Source: Priestia filamentosa (GTDB taxonomy: Bacteria; Bacillota; Bacilli; Bacillales; Bacillaceae_H). From it: DNA of 64,000 nt. The notes beneath the pieces were generated by a model. The model was not told where the DNA came from, did not search any database, and was given only the letters and a program-made list of their open reading frames with translations. This document shows positions 36,858-46,710 of this stretch, one piece after another. The position numbers and the translations under genes were made by a program. The number at the start of each line of letters is the position of its first letter. The stretch's first letter is position 1. The stretch covers positions 682,001 to 746,000 of the forward strand of contig NZ_FXAJ01000002.1 in NCBI RefSeq assembly GCF_900177535.1, given 5' to 3'.

Positions 36858-37787
36858 TTATTTCGCTGTGACTTTATCAAGTTCAACATAGTGCTGTAAG
36901 ACTGCACGAATCTCATCTTGAAGTTCCTTTGTTGGCAAATCCATTGGTAAACGAAGGATAGGTTTAATACGGCCCATCATACCTAGCGCTGCTTTTAGTG
37001 GAGCTGGGTTCGTATCTTTAAAAAGAACATCATTTAATGGCATTAACTCATAGTGGAGATTTGCAGCTCTCTCTACATCGCCTTCTTTCCATGCATCATA
37101 AACTTCTGCAACTTTTTTAGGTTCAACATTTGCTGTAGCACTGATATAACCAGCTCCGCCAATTGCAAGCATTGGATAGCAAAGTAATTCAATACCTGAA
37201 TAAAGAAGAAAATCTCTTCCACACTCTAACAACACACGGTTAACATGCTCAAAATCTTTGTTTGATTCTTTAACTCCAATAATATTAGGGCAATCTGTAT
37301 TTAATTTGGCTAGTGTCTTTACTTCTAAATTCACGGATGTTCTTCCAGGAATGTTGTAGACGATAATCGGAAGGTTCGGTACTGTGTCTGCCACTTTTTT
37401 GAAATGTTTGTAAAGAGCATGTTGAGATGGTTTGTTGTAATAAGGAACAATAATAAGGACCCCATCTACTCCCTCAATCTCACTAGCTCTTTTGGTTAAA
37501 TAAAGCGTTTCTTCATGATTTGTAGATCCTGTTCCAGGTACAAAAGGAACCCGTCCATTCACGGCTTTAGCCGCTCGCTCTATCACCTGAATTCGTTCCT
37601 CAATTGTTAAAGAGCTAGGTTCTCCTGTCGTTCCAGTTACAGAAATACCATGGCTTCCACTTTCAATATGCCAATTAATAAGAGATTCTAAAGTCTCAAA
37701 ATCAACAGAACCATCTTCAGTAAATGGAGTAATGATAGGAGCAATTGATCCTCTTAATTTTTGTTTTGATTGTTCGAATTTTGACAT
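36858..37787 (-). CDS. DapA-family aldolase, probable HpaI-equivalent
   Basis: 309 residues from ATG at 37787 (AAGGAG 8 bases upstream). Dihydrodipicolinate synthase/NAL fold: TTGEPSSLT near 46-54, VPYYNKPSQ, Tyr in IVYNIPGRT and Schiff-base Lys in IIGVKESNKD. It is the first gene of the hpa operon. Canonical HpaI is a class II aldolase not seen here, so this class I enzyme is likely to split 2,4-dihydroxyhept-2-enedioate into pyruvate and succinic semialdehyde. A true lysine-pathway DapA role is unlikely in this context. Confidence 0.82.
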   Translation of the reverse strand: MSKFEQSKQKLRGSIAPIITPFTEDGSVDFETLESLINWHIESGSHGISVTGTTGEPSSLTIEERIQVIERAAKAVNGRVPFVPGTGSTNHEETLYLTKRASEIEGVDGVLIIVPYYNKPSQHALYKHFKKVADTVPNLPIIVYNIPGRTSVNLEVKTLAKLNTDCPNIIGVKESNKDFEHVNRVLLECGRDFLLYSGIELLCYPMLAIGGAGYISATANVEPKKVAEVYDAWKEGDVERAANLHYELMPLNDVLFKDTNPAPLKAALGMMGRIKPILRLPMDLPTKELQDEIRAVLQHYVELDKVTAK

Positions 37788-37849
37788 CAGTTTTTCTCCT
37801 TCTTTCCTGAATTTTTTAAGCAATTACTCTTACACTTATAAAATAACTA

Positions 37850-37873
37850 AAAATTATAAATATTTAGAATTTT
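37850..37873. promoter_or_regulatory. 24-bp palindrome in hpa / LysR intergenic region
   Basis: AAAATT-A-TAAATATTTA-G-AATTTT is symmetric except for the A/G pair. It lies 63 bases before the DapA-type gene and 113 before the LysR gene; a good candidate LysR binding site, although AT-rich DNA forms such palindromes by chance. Confidence 0.4.
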
Positions 37874-37985
37874 ATATTGGTATCGCTTACAAAAATAATG
37901 TATCATAATGTCAGATATATGAAAATTACTTAAAAAATTGGTTTTCCATACGAAAAAAGTATACCGAAACAAGGAGGATAAGCTT

Positions 37986-38855
37986 ATGGACTTAAGACAG
38001 CTCCGCTACTTTACTGCTATTGCTGAGGAAAAACAAATCACAAGGGCCGCCAAGAAACTACATATGGCACAGCCCCCTCTTAGTCATCAGTTAAAATTGC
38101 TTGAACAAGAATTAGGTGTTTTACTATTAGAACGTAACGGAAAAGAAATGGAACTTACAGAAGCCGGAAAAACATTGTATAAACGTGGTAAAGATCTTAT
38201 CGAAAAGTTAGAGGAAATTAATATAGAAGTTCAAGAAACAGGAGAAGGACTTAGAGGAATATTAGCTTTTGGGACTGTAAAGACATGCTTTTCTTATTTA
38301 TCAGAAAGAATTCGTCTATTTAGAGAGCAATACCCTTTAGTAACATATAGAGTCCTTGAAGGAGATTCCTATGAACTTACCAAATACCTGCAAGAAAGAA
38401 AGATTGAATTTGCAGTTGTTCGCTTGCCGGTAGATATGGATAATTTTTCTTTTCTGCCTCTACCAAAAGAAAAATTTGTAGCCATTGTTCCCGAAGACTT
38501 AGAGATTTATTCATCCCTTTCATTAAAAGAGATTGCCCAAATGCCGCTTATGCTATTACACCGTATAGATGGAACAGGGTTGTATGAACTTGTAATTGAG
38601 GCCTTTATGAAGAACGATTTAACACCTAACATTGTATGTGAATGTGCAGATGCCGCTATCCTTTTATCTCTTGTAAAATCAGGCTCTGGCATTACCTTAC
38701 TTCCTGAATCGACCTTATCTTCGTTTCCTTTAAACGGATTGAAAATCATTAAAGTTAATGACTGTGTTATTGAATCAAAAGCAGCTGTGATTTGGCTAAA
38801 AGATCGTTACATATCTAAAAGTGCCAAACGTCTTATTGAAACGTTTAATATTTAG
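37986..38855 (+). CDS. LysR-family transcriptional regulator
   Basis: 289 residues from ATG at 37986, preceded by AAGGAGG. N-terminal winged HTH (MDLRQLRYFTAIAEE; QITRAAKKLHMAQPPLSHQL) and a periplasmic-binding-like effector domain from about 90. It is divergent from the first gene of the hpa operon, so probably its activator with 4-hydroxyphenylacetate or a pathway intermediate as inducer. Terminator shared with the next convergent operon follows. Confidence 0.9.
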   Translation: MDLRQLRYFTAIAEEKQITRAAKKLHMAQPPLSHQLKLLEQELGVLLLERNGKEMELTEAGKTLYKRGKDLIEKLEEINIEVQETGEGLRGILAFGTVKTCFSYLSERIRLFREQYPLVTYRVLEGDSYELTKYLQERKIEFAVVRLPVDMDNFSFLPLPKEKFVAIVPEDLEIYSSLSLKEIAQMPLMLLHRIDGTGLYELVIEAFMKNDLTPNIVCECADAAILLSLVKSGSGITLLPESTLSSFPLNGLKIIKVNDCVIESKAAVIWLKDRYISKSAKRLIETFNI

Positions 38856-38878
38856 CGGCGAAGAATCTTAACTCCATC

Positions 38879-38917
38879 AAAAAGCACTAGGGTTACCTAT
38901 TAGCCCTAGTGCTTTTA
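38879..38917. terminator. Bidirectional terminator
   Basis: AAAAAGCACTAGGG / CCCTAGTGCTTTT stem with 11-base loop, between the LysR gene and the convergent amidohydrolase gene. Confidence 0.85.
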
Positions 38918-38935
38918 ACATCATAACTTTATAGT

Positions 38936-40069
38936 TTATACTCGCGATAGATTCTCAAACTTCCAAAATGGAGATTGTACCCCTATTACTTGTTCGATAG
39001 CGTGCTTTTGGTGCGGTGATAAAATATTTGTGGGAAGTCCTTTGATTGTTTCATGATACGGGTCTTCTCTTACCTCACTTTGTAACCCACTTATCCCTTC
39101 TATAATTTTCAGGGTGCAAATTGGCACATATGCTGCACTATAACCTCCTTCATGACATAGAACTAAACGTCCCCCACAAATCTGCTGAGCTAATTCTTTT
39201 ATCGCAACAGCCATTTTTTTAAACCCATCTGCTGTTACCATCATTTGTGCTAGAGGATCGAAAACGCTTGCATCTTGACCGGCGGCTACAAGGATAATCT
39301 CTGGTTTAAACTGTTCTGCTATCGGACTAATAATTTTCTCTATAGCATGTAAATATCCCGCATTTCCTGTTCCAGCAGGTAGAGGGATATTTACATTAAA
39401 ACCAGCTCCTCTATCTTCCCCAACATCCTCAACATCACCTCGATTAGACGGAAAATTATATTCTTGATGAAGGGAGATTGTTAATACTTCTGGATCATCA
39501 TAAAATGAACTCTCCGTCCCATTCCCATGATGAACATCCCAGTCTATAATTAAAATCCTCTTCAAGTTATATTCTTTTTTCGCATAATGGGCAGCAATTG
39601 CTACATTATTAAAAAGACAAAATCCAATACCTTTATCCCTTTCAGCGTGGTGTCCTGGTGGTCTTGTGAGAGCATATACATTTTTAACTTCACCTTTCAT
39701 CACTGCATCAATCCCTGAAATAACGCCTCCAGCAGATAACAGCGCTATCTCATAAGAACCTCTCCCGACAATGGCTAATTCTCCTGCATCTCCTCCTTCG
39801 GTCCGACTTAAGGATTCTACTCGATCAATGTATGAACGAGCATGATTCCATTCTACTTCTTTCCTTGTAGCGGGACGAGGCTTTAAAACGTGGAGCTCTT
39901 CTATAAATCTACTTCTCTCTAAAAGATTCTTCACTCTTCGCTTACTTTTTGGACTTTCTCCATGTTCATCAGCCTCAATCCATCCACCTGGTGATAAAAA
40001 AAGCGCTCCATTTCCTGTATCATGCCAAAAATAGCTTTCATCACAAATAAACCCTGTTTTATTCCCCAT
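38936..40069 (-). CDS. Histone-deacetylase-family amidohydrolase (acetylpolyamine deacetylase-like)
   Basis: 377 residues from ATG at 40069, which puts GGGAGGA at proper spacing. Class II HDAC-like: His140-His141 in RPPGHHAE, zinc ligands Asp178 and His180 in DWDVHHGNGT, and a later Asp in AAGQDASVFDP. EGGYS near the C-terminus is also conserved. Bacterial members deacetylate acetylpolyamines, or acetoin-related targets (AcuC). Its place with an aminotransferase, a permease and an aldehyde dehydrogenase favours an acetylated amine substrate. Confidence 0.87.
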   Translation of the reverse strand: MGNKTGFICDESYFWHDTGNGALFLSPGGWIEADEHGESPKSKRRVKNLLERSRFIEELHVLKPRPATRKEVEWNHARSYIDRVESLSRTEGGDAGELAIVGRGSYEIALLSAGGVISGIDAVMKGEVKNVYALTRPPGHHAERDKGIGFCLFNNVAIAAHYAKKEYNLKRILIIDWDVHHGNGTESSFYDDPEVLTISLHQEYNFPSNRGDVEDVGEDRGAGFNVNIPLPAGTGNAGYLHAIEKIISPIAEQFKPEIILVAAGQDASVFDPLAQMMVTADGFKKMAVAIKELAQQICGGRLVLCHEGGYSAAYVPICTLKIIEGISGLQSEVREDPYHETIKGLPTNILSPHQKHAIEQVIGVQSPFWKFENLSRV

Positions 40070-40216
40070 TTTCATTCCTCCCATATCTCTTAGAGAAGTA
40101 GTATACAATCACTTCTTATTTTCTAACTTTCTCTTGGCTATTATCCCTCTCTCATAACAAGTGAAGGGAAGTCTATAAATGCTAGCTTCCCCCAGATGCC
40201 GTGCTTATTCAGAAAC

Positions 40217-41596
40217 TCAAATTTGTTCCTTAAATCTTTTAAGTGCTTGATCCATTCTGCTAATGATTTCTTCCACTTGTTCACTTGTAATAATAAGCGG
40301 TGGTGCAAGGGCTACTGTGTTTGTCCCTTTCCAATCAAAATAACGTAGCTGCAATCCTAGATCCATACAAATATCTGTATATTGTGCTGCAGCGTGTTCT
40401 GATGGGTCAAATGGAATACCACTCTCTGGGTCTCTAAACAGCTCTATCCCTGCTAAAAGGCCAAGCCCTCTTACTTTTGTTACATATTTATGATTTTTCT
40501 CTAAATATTGAAGTCCTCTTAATAACTCTTCACCACGCATTCGACTATTTTCCACAATGTTGTCTCTATCAATCATTTCAATCGTTTTTAATCCGACTGC
40601 ACAGGCAACAGGATGGCCGCTATATGTGAATCCGTGAAACATCATCTCATCAGATTGCACAAACGCTTCCCTAACATGCTCTCTCATAATTACGGCTCCA
40701 AGATGAGCATATCCACTTGAAATTCCTTTTGCTACACAAAGAAAATCTGGTACTACGTTCCAATGATCCACACCAAACATTTTTCCAGTACGTCCAAATC
40801 CGCAGATTACTTCGTCAGCAATCATTAAGATACCATGTTCATCACAAAGTTTACGTACTGCTTGAATATATCCTTTAGGAGGAAATCTTACTCCTCCTGC
40901 TCCTTGAATTGGTTCGATAATCACAGCAGCAATGGTATCTGCCCCCTCTGCTTCTATTGTTCCTCTAATAGAGCGTGGATAGTTTGGATCAGTTTTATCT
41001 CCAAGTTCAGCTTCTACTGCATGAGCTGCTGCTTTAAGAAAGTTTGGAGCATTGGAAGTTGTAAACTTTTGAAATCCTTCGATCCCCGTAGCACTTGTAG
41101 CACCTACTGTAACCCCATGGAATGATTGATCTAAGGAAATAATCTTTGTACGCTCTGGCTGTCCTTTCACTTTCCAATAGAAACGAGCCAACTTGAAAGC
41201 TGTATCATTAGATTCTGAGCCTCCTGATGTAAAGAAGCAAACATTCAAGTCCCCAGGCGCCATTGAAGCCACTTTTTGTGCTAAAAGAATGGCTGGTTCA
41301 TTTGATTGTCCACTAAATGAAGAGCTATAAGAAAGTTTTAGCATCTGTTGTTTAGCCGCTTCGGCTAACTCCTCATTTCCATATCCTAAATTTACATTCC
41401 AAAGCATAGACACCCCATCAATTCGTTCTTTACCTTGTAAATCTTTAAGATACACTCCATGACCCTCCGAAAAAATAGTAGGGGGACCTGATAGATAATG
41501 TGCTTTTGGGGGAGTTGTTGGGTGCAAATAATGTTTCTTATCAATCTCTGCTAATTCGGCATGTGTAAAAGTAGAACCTTTAGATAATTTTTGCAT
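40217..41596 (-). CDS. Class III omega-aminotransferase
   Basis: 459 residues. PLP site: TSGGSESNDTA (about 123-133), Asp261 in IADEVICGFGRTG, Lys290 in CVAKGISSGYA. The 459-residue length and the SFHGVTVGA and W-N-V-N-L-G-Y-G motifs resemble beta-alanine/putrescine:pyruvate transaminases. In this operon it would turn a diamine or aminoalkyl compound into the aminoaldehyde used by the aldehyde dehydrogenase at 43148. AGGAGG precedes the ATG. Confidence 0.88.
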   Translation of the reverse strand: MQKLSKGSTFTHAELAEIDKKHYLHPTTPPKAHYLSGPPTIFSEGHGVYLKDLQGKERIDGVSMLWNVNLGYGNEELAEAAKQQMLKLSYSSSFSGQSNEPAILLAQKVASMAPGDLNVCFFTSGGSESNDTAFKLARFYWKVKGQPERTKIISLDQSFHGVTVGATSATGIEGFQKFTTSNAPNFLKAAAHAVEAELGDKTDPNYPRSIRGTIEAEGADTIAAVIIEPIQGAGGVRFPPKGYIQAVRKLCDEHGILMIADEVICGFGRTGKMFGVDHWNVVPDFLCVAKGISSGYAHLGAVIMREHVREAFVQSDEMMFHGFTYSGHPVACAVGLKTIEMIDRDNIVENSRMRGEELLRGLQYLEKNHKYVTKVRGLGLLAGIELFRDPESGIPFDPSEHAAAQYTDICMDLGLQLRYFDWKGTNTVALAPPLIITSEQVEEIISRMDQALKRFKEQI

Positions 41597-41642
41597 GCGT
41601 ATTCCTCCTAAATTATATTAATTAAGAAAAAATCTCCTGTCC

Positions 41643-43031
41643 TCACTTAGGATTTCCATCAAGTGTTGCTTCCTCTTTATTAGATAAGAATGCTTTAAAT
41701 TCTTTTGAGGATGAAGATCGAACAACAAGATAAATAACACCTAGCCCTAACCACAAAATCCCTACTGTTTTCCCAGCTGTCGAAAGTCCCCATAAAATAT
41801 AGAGACACACGATGGTTCCTAGTGATGGAATGATTACATATTTCACTACATTTCTTTGCTTGTTTTTTATATAGTAATGGTTAATCACACATATATTGAC
41901 AAAGGCAAACCCTAATAATCCACCAAATGCGACAAGATCTGAGACCAATTGCATATTTAGCGATAGAGCTCCTATGATGCCAGCTATAGACATTAAAAGA
42001 ATGTTATTAACCGGTGTTTTATATTTCGGATGGATATACCCAAAAAACCTCTTTGGCATGACATTATCACGCCCCATTCCTAAGAGTAAGCGACTTGAAG
42101 CTGATTGACTTGCCAATGCACTTGCTACTCCAGAAGCTATAATCATTACTGTAATAAAGGTCTGGAGAAATAGACTACCAATAGTATCGAGTATGTTAAA
42201 AAAGGCTGTATCCGGATTTTTAATCACTGTATAATGACCTACTATAATTACAGCTAAATAGGTCACTGAAACATAAAATATGGTTTGAATAACGCATGTG
42301 AACATGATAGCTAGTCCAATCTTATTCCCGCCCACACTCGTTTCTTCTGCTAAAGTTGTAATTGCGTCAAATCCAAGATAAGCAACGATTACAATAGCAG
42401 CTCCGCTAATAATAGCACCAATAGAGAAGTGACTGGAATCATAGATCGCCTTAAATTGAATAAGAGATACATTTCCTGTTACAATATAATGGCCTGCACT
42501 TATGGCAAAAACTAAAACAGCTAAAATCATTAAAAGGACTAATACTGTATTTACTTTAGCAGCAACTTCAACACCCATTATATTTACTACTGTAATAGGA
42601 AGGGCAAAGATAAGGACCCATGCCCACACCGGAATACTTGGCACAAGAGCATGTGCAAAATTAGAACTAATAAGAAAGGTAAGCATCGGAATTAAAAGAT
42701 AATCAAGTAGCATTCCCCATCCTGCAATAAAACCTATCTTAGGATGAAGCGCATGCTGTGCATACGTATAAGTAGAACCAGCTACAGGATATGCTTCTAC
42801 CATTTTCCCAAAACTGTAGGCTGTAAATAACATAGCAACAAATCCAATGATATAAGAAAGCACTGAATGTCCTTCGGAAACGACTGTTATAATTCCAAAT
42901 AAGGACATCGCTGCTACTGGGGCCATGAATCCTAGACCGAAGATGACTAAATCTCTTAACTTTAGTGTTCGATTAAGTTCAATTTTATTTGGACGAAAGG
43001 CTATGTCATGTACTGATTTCTCTGTCTCCAA
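41643..43031 (-). CDS. APC-family amino acid/amine permease
   Basis: 462 residues, twelve transmembrane segments, APC fold. FGLGFMAPVAAMSLFGI near 32-48 and AYPVAGSTYTYAQ near 80 are the substrate-binding loop motifs; IVAYLGFDAITTLAEE near 215 is typical. Related to Puu/YkbA-like permeases. TTG start with GGGGGAG upstream. It probably imports the (acetyl)amine metabolised by the flanking enzymes. Confidence 0.88.
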   Translation of the reverse strand: METEKSVHDIAFRPNKIELNRTLKLRDLVIFGLGFMAPVAAMSLFGIITVVSEGHSVLSYIIGFVAMLFTAYSFGKMVEAYPVAGSTYTYAQHALHPKIGFIAGWGMLLDYLLIPMLTFLISSNFAHALVPSIPVWAWVLIFALPITVVNIMGVEVAAKVNTVLVLLMILAVLVFAISAGHYIVTGNVSLIQFKAIYDSSHFSIGAIISGAAIVIVAYLGFDAITTLAEETSVGGNKIGLAIMFTCVIQTIFYVSVTYLAVIIVGHYTVIKNPDTAFFNILDTIGSLFLQTFITVMIIASGVASALASQSASSRLLLGMGRDNVMPKRFFGYIHPKYKTPVNNILLMSIAGIIGALSLNMQLVSDLVAFGGLLGFAFVNICVINHYYIKNKQRNVVKYVIIPSLGTIVCLYILWGLSTAGKTVGILWLGLGVIYLVVRSSSSKEFKAFLSNKEEATLDGNPK

Positions 43032-43147
43032 TCTTCTCCCCCTTTCTAAATAGTCCCTAAAAAAATTGAGTTCTCACTACATCTCTTTTTCTGACAATAT
43101 AAAACTTTCTTCATTCTTCCCTAATAGAGTTAGGAGAAGAATGAAAT

Positions 43148-44617
43148 TTAGCCACCATACCAGTTCATTGCTCGTTCATTTAAATCCACCCAAACATGTT
43201 TTGTTTGAGTATACATTTCTAGGGCTTGTACCCCTAACTCACGCCCAAATCCGCTTTGTTTTGTTCCGCCAAATGGGGCTCCACTATCCAGAAAGCTATA
43301 GGCATTCACCCAAACGGTCCCAGCTTTAATTCCGCGTGCCATGCGATGTGCACGTTTTAAGTCATTTGTCCAAACTCCAGATGCTAATCCATAAATGGTT
43401 TCATTTGCCTTTTGAAGGGCATCCTCTTCGTCACTAAATCGGATAATAGAAGCTACTGGTCCAAAAATCTCTTCTTTAGCAATCGTCATTTGATTCGTAA
43501 CATTTTCGAAAACGGTTGGTGTGAAGTAGTATCCATCTCCAGCTCTTGTAAAGCGTTCTCCTCCTGTTACTAGATTGGCTCCCTCTTCTATTCCTATTGA
43601 CACGTACTTTTCAATTTGTTCTAGCTGTTTATTTGAAACTTGAGGACCCATTTGAGTTGTTGAATCAAGTGGATTTCCAACACGTATAGATTGGGCTTTT
43701 TTAATGAAGCGTTCTATAAATTCCTCATAAATCGAATCTTGGACAAAAATTCTAGATCCAGCTGCACATACTTGTCCTTGGCCGAAATAGATTCCGAAAG
43801 ACGCCATATTTATCGCATCTTCTAAATTTGCATCATCGAATATAATATTTGGTGATTTTCCACCAAGCTCTAGTGAAACAGGTTTTAAATGTTTACTTGC
43901 TGATTGCATAATAAGTTGGCCTGTACGAGTCGAACCTGTAAAAGCAATCTTATCAATTCCAGGATGAGAAACTAGAGCATTACCTGCTGTATGACCGAAT
44001 CCTGGTACTACATTGATGACCCCGTCCGGAAGACCCTCCTCTTGGAATATCTTAACTAACTCTAAAATGCTAACTGGTGTTTGCTCTGCCGGTTTTATGA
44101 CAATAGTATTTCCCGCTGCAAGAGCAGGAGCGACTTTCCACATTGTAAGCATGAGTGGAAAATTCCATGGAACGATTGCTCCGATAACGCCTAAAGGTTC
44201 TCTTAATGTATAATTAAATCGGTTCATTGGAGAGGCCAATGTTTCTCCACTTAGCTTATTTGTCATACCCGCATAAAACTCTAAAACATCAATTGTTGCT
44301 GGTATTTCAATCAGTTTAGTCTCGTTAATAGGCAATCCATTATCTGCTGATTCTATTTCAGCAAGAAACTCTGCTTTCTCTCTCATTTTTAAGGCAACCC
44401 TATATAATAAGCGTCCCCGTTCACTTGGGTCCATTCGTACCCAAGGTCCATTTTCAAATGCTTGACGAGCTGATTTAACCGCATATTCTACATCTTCTGT
44501 TCCTGCCTCTGCTACAACGGCATGTACTTCCCCAGTCCCAGGATTAATAGATTCAAAACTTCTGCCTGAGATGGAATCAACCCATTTTCCATCAATAAAC
44601 ATCTTATAATGTTTCAT
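43148..44617 (-). CDS. Aldehyde dehydrogenase, aminoaldehyde/betaine aldehyde type
   Basis: 489 residues. IVPWNFPLML, VIKPAEQTPVS, IAFTGSTRTG, Glu in SLELGGKSP, Cys in GQGQVCAAGSR. This is the ALDH9/PuuC-like group that oxidises aminoaldehydes such as 4-aminobutyraldehyde or 3-aminopropionaldehyde. First gene of the catabolic run (ALDH, permease, aminotransferase, deacetylase) downstream of the AraC regulator. Confidence 0.88.
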   Translation of the reverse strand: MKHYKMFIDGKWVDSISGRSFESINPGTGEVHAVVAEAGTEDVEYAVKSARQAFENGPWVRMDPSERGRLLYRVALKMREKAEFLAEIESADNGLPINETKLIEIPATIDVLEFYAGMTNKLSGETLASPMNRFNYTLREPLGVIGAIVPWNFPLMLTMWKVAPALAAGNTIVIKPAEQTPVSILELVKIFQEEGLPDGVINVVPGFGHTAGNALVSHPGIDKIAFTGSTRTGQLIMQSASKHLKPVSLELGGKSPNIIFDDANLEDAINMASFGIYFGQGQVCAAGSRIFVQDSIYEEFIERFIKKAQSIRVGNPLDSTTQMGPQVSNKQLEQIEKYVSIGIEEGANLVTGGERFTRAGDGYYFTPTVFENVTNQMTIAKEEIFGPVASIIRFSDEEDALQKANETIYGLASGVWTNDLKRAHRMARGIKAGTVWVNAYSFLDSGAPFGGTKQSGFGRELGVQALEMYTQTKHVWVDLNERAMNWYGG

Positions 44618-44799
44618 ATCCCAATATCCCCTTTCTACTGTAGTCTGTAGGAGAAACTCTTTGCTAATCTCGCCCTAAGTAATTTCTTATCCATGTGGTT
44701 TAGCTTATAGGTTCCTTCCAGTAATTAAAGATTATCAAGACACAGCTTTAATTTATTGGATAAATCGGAACAATCAGAATATTTTTTGAAGAGTAATAG

Positions 44800-44835
44800 A
44801 AAAAAGCATTCTTCATAAGCAAAGAATGCTTTTTT
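44800..44835 (-). terminator. Terminator of AraC gene
   Basis: AAAAAAGCATTCTT / AAGAATGCTTTTTT stem, 8-base loop, right after the AraC stop codon. It separates the regulator from the amine operon, which must therefore have its own promoter in 44618-44799. Confidence 0.85.
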
Positions 44836-44848
44836 CTGAATCTATTTG

Positions 44849-45667
44849 TCATATTCTTTGATACCTTCTGCCAGTAAGCCTATATGGGGTTATATATCCA
44901 AAATCCCTAAATTCATTAATGAGATGGGACTGATCATAATATCCATTTTCATAAATAACATCATCTATAGTGGAATGGTTATTATTTAACAGCATATTTA
45001 ATGAACATTGAAACCTGATAATTTTACTAAACAGTTTTGGGGAAATGCCAATGTGAGTTTCAAATTGTTTACGCAAATATCTTGTTGAATAGCCTACTTC
45101 ACTTGCTAATTGATTCATAGATATATTGCCCCTCGTCGAGTAAAGAAAATGTATAGCTTGTTCCACAGGGGATGATGTATGAAAATCAAGCAATATATTT
45201 CTCAACGTTCTATTAAATATATCTATCCTCTTTATAAAGTACTCTTCTCCTACAATTCTTTCTACAATTGTATTATCCATTGAAATAAGCTCAATTAAAG
45301 GAAGTTCTTGATCATGCAGTTCCTTTAAAGTATAGTCCATTTTTTGAATATGATAGAGATACGGAATTCTAATCCCAAAGTAAGTCGTATTTGGGATTAG
45401 ATTTATACACTTACTTTTACTAACATTCCCACAAACCTTTGCCCCTGGTAAACGTTTATCACAACTAATTAGAATATCAATACATCCATCTGGCACAACC
45501 GTAACTTTCTCTTTTATATCTCTCATTTTAAATTGATAGAAAACGAGAACAGGCTCATTCTTTAAACCTTTCTCCCTATGTTCCACATAATACTCTGTGT
45601 AAGATTGAAATTCAGGTTGGGACGGTAAATAGCTATTATTATTTACGTTAGGTAAACAAATCACCAT
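44849..45667 (-). CDS. AraC-family regulator
   Basis: 272 residues. N-terminal sensor domain with VVPDGCIDILISC and a Tyr-Phe-Gly-Ile-Arg block (DUF6597-like), C-terminal double HTH (about 170-272; MNQLASEVGYSTRYLRKQFETHIGISPK, then NGYYDQSHLINEFRDF). It lies upstream of the amine operon on the same strand and is probably its regulator. A decayed relative follows at 45946-46710. AAAGGAG precedes the ATG. Confidence 0.88.
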   Translation of the reverse strand: MVICLPNVNNNSYLPSQPEFQSYTEYYVEHREKGLKNEPVLVFYQFKMRDIKEKVTVVPDGCIDILISCDKRLPGAKVCGNVSKSKCINLIPNTTYFGIRIPYLYHIQKMDYTLKELHDQELPLIELISMDNTIVERIVGEEYFIKRIDIFNRTLRNILLDFHTSSPVEQAIHFLYSTRGNISMNQLASEVGYSTRYLRKQFETHIGISPKLFSKIIRFQCSLNMLLNNNHSTIDDVIYENGYYDQSHLINEFRDFGYITPYRLTGRRYQRI

Positions 45668-45945
45668 GTATATCTCCTTTAAATAGTTAATGGATATTAA
45701 TCATAAATGTTTATGTAATTTCTCATATTTTAATAAGATACGGTTCATCCCTTAGTACTGAATAAACATCGATTATTTACATTTATAAGAAAACGCTTAC
45801 ATTAAAGTACTTATTATTTCAACTCTAGAATGAATCTCTTGTATCTATCTCCAACTTTATTGTATCTATTATATAGATTCTTCTAAATAGACTCAAGTAT
45901 TTGTCAGAATATCCTTTCTTATAAGCTTATATCTTTATCCCTATG

Positions 45946-46710
45946 CTATATAACCAATGCTTTTCCCTTCGTAATTATGTCCATTAGTTGTCTTGGACTG
46001 TAATAACTAAATTTTTTATATTCATTAAATGCGCTTGATCATAATATCCACTTTCCTCAATTATATCGCATATTGAATAATTCTTATCGTTCATAAACAT
46101 AGAGAGAGAGCATTGAAAACGAACAATTTATGAAAATAACTTAGGAGAAATTCCAATATCTTGTTCAAATTGTTTTACGTACATATCTTGTTGAGAGTCC
46201 CAACCTCTGAGCTAAATCGTTCATTGTGATATTTCCTTTACTTAAATGTATGTTATATAAGGCATTCATCACAATGGGAGAACAACGATCTTCATTTAAA
46301 AATAAGGTACCTATTGTTCCTTGAAATCGCTGTATTCTCTCTTCAAATGAAGGGATATTAGCTAATTGATACGCAGGATCATCTAATGACAATATATCCT
46401 TTATTGGCATTTTACACTCAACTATATCTTTCATAGAACAATTCCATGTTAAAGATTCTCCTCCTAGAGGAAATCTCACACCGAAGTATTCTGCCCCTGG
46501 AGTAAGTTGGATTTTCTTACTTCTAAGAACACTTCCACAAACTTTCCCATAAGGAGCTTGAGGCACACAAGTAAACCAAATATTTATACATCCGTCAGGC
46601 ATCACCATCATCGAATTAAAAATAGAATGGCATTTAAATTGATAATACAAATAGAACTTGTTTCTTTTCTGATCAAACTCTCTCTTTTCTATAAAATAAG
46701 CTGTCTTCAT
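45946..46710 (-). pseudogene. Decayed AraC-family regulator, paralogue of the neighbour
   Basis: An intact frame runs from 46710 to 46165 (181 codons) and covers the sensor domain (VMPDGCINIWF, YFGVRFP) and the first HTH up to STRYVRK. There it leaves the frame: one extra A in an A4 run near 46182 turns KQFE into a stop. In the shifted frame QFEQDIGISPKLFS continues, then a TAA at about 46127 replaces the Lys or Arg codon. The sequence goes on as IVRFQCSLSM...SGYYDQAHLM. A further frameshift near 46032 restores NEYKKFSYYSPRQL up to the TAG at 45946. At least three lesions, so not functional as AraC. Confidence 0.85.

Noticed and set aside
36858-37787. Lysine-biosynthesis dapA
   Set aside because: The fold is DapA, but the gene opens a 4-hydroxyphenylacetate catabolic operon with no other lysine-pathway gene.
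40166-40191. Terminator between aminotransferase and deacetylase genes
   Set aside because: GGGAAG/CTTCCC stem is only 6 bp with a 14-base loop and no T run, so the operon is assumed to continue.
46165-46710. Intact 181-residue regulator
   Set aside because: The frame stops inside the first HTH and the remainder of an AraC domain is readable in other frames, so it is part of a pseudogene.
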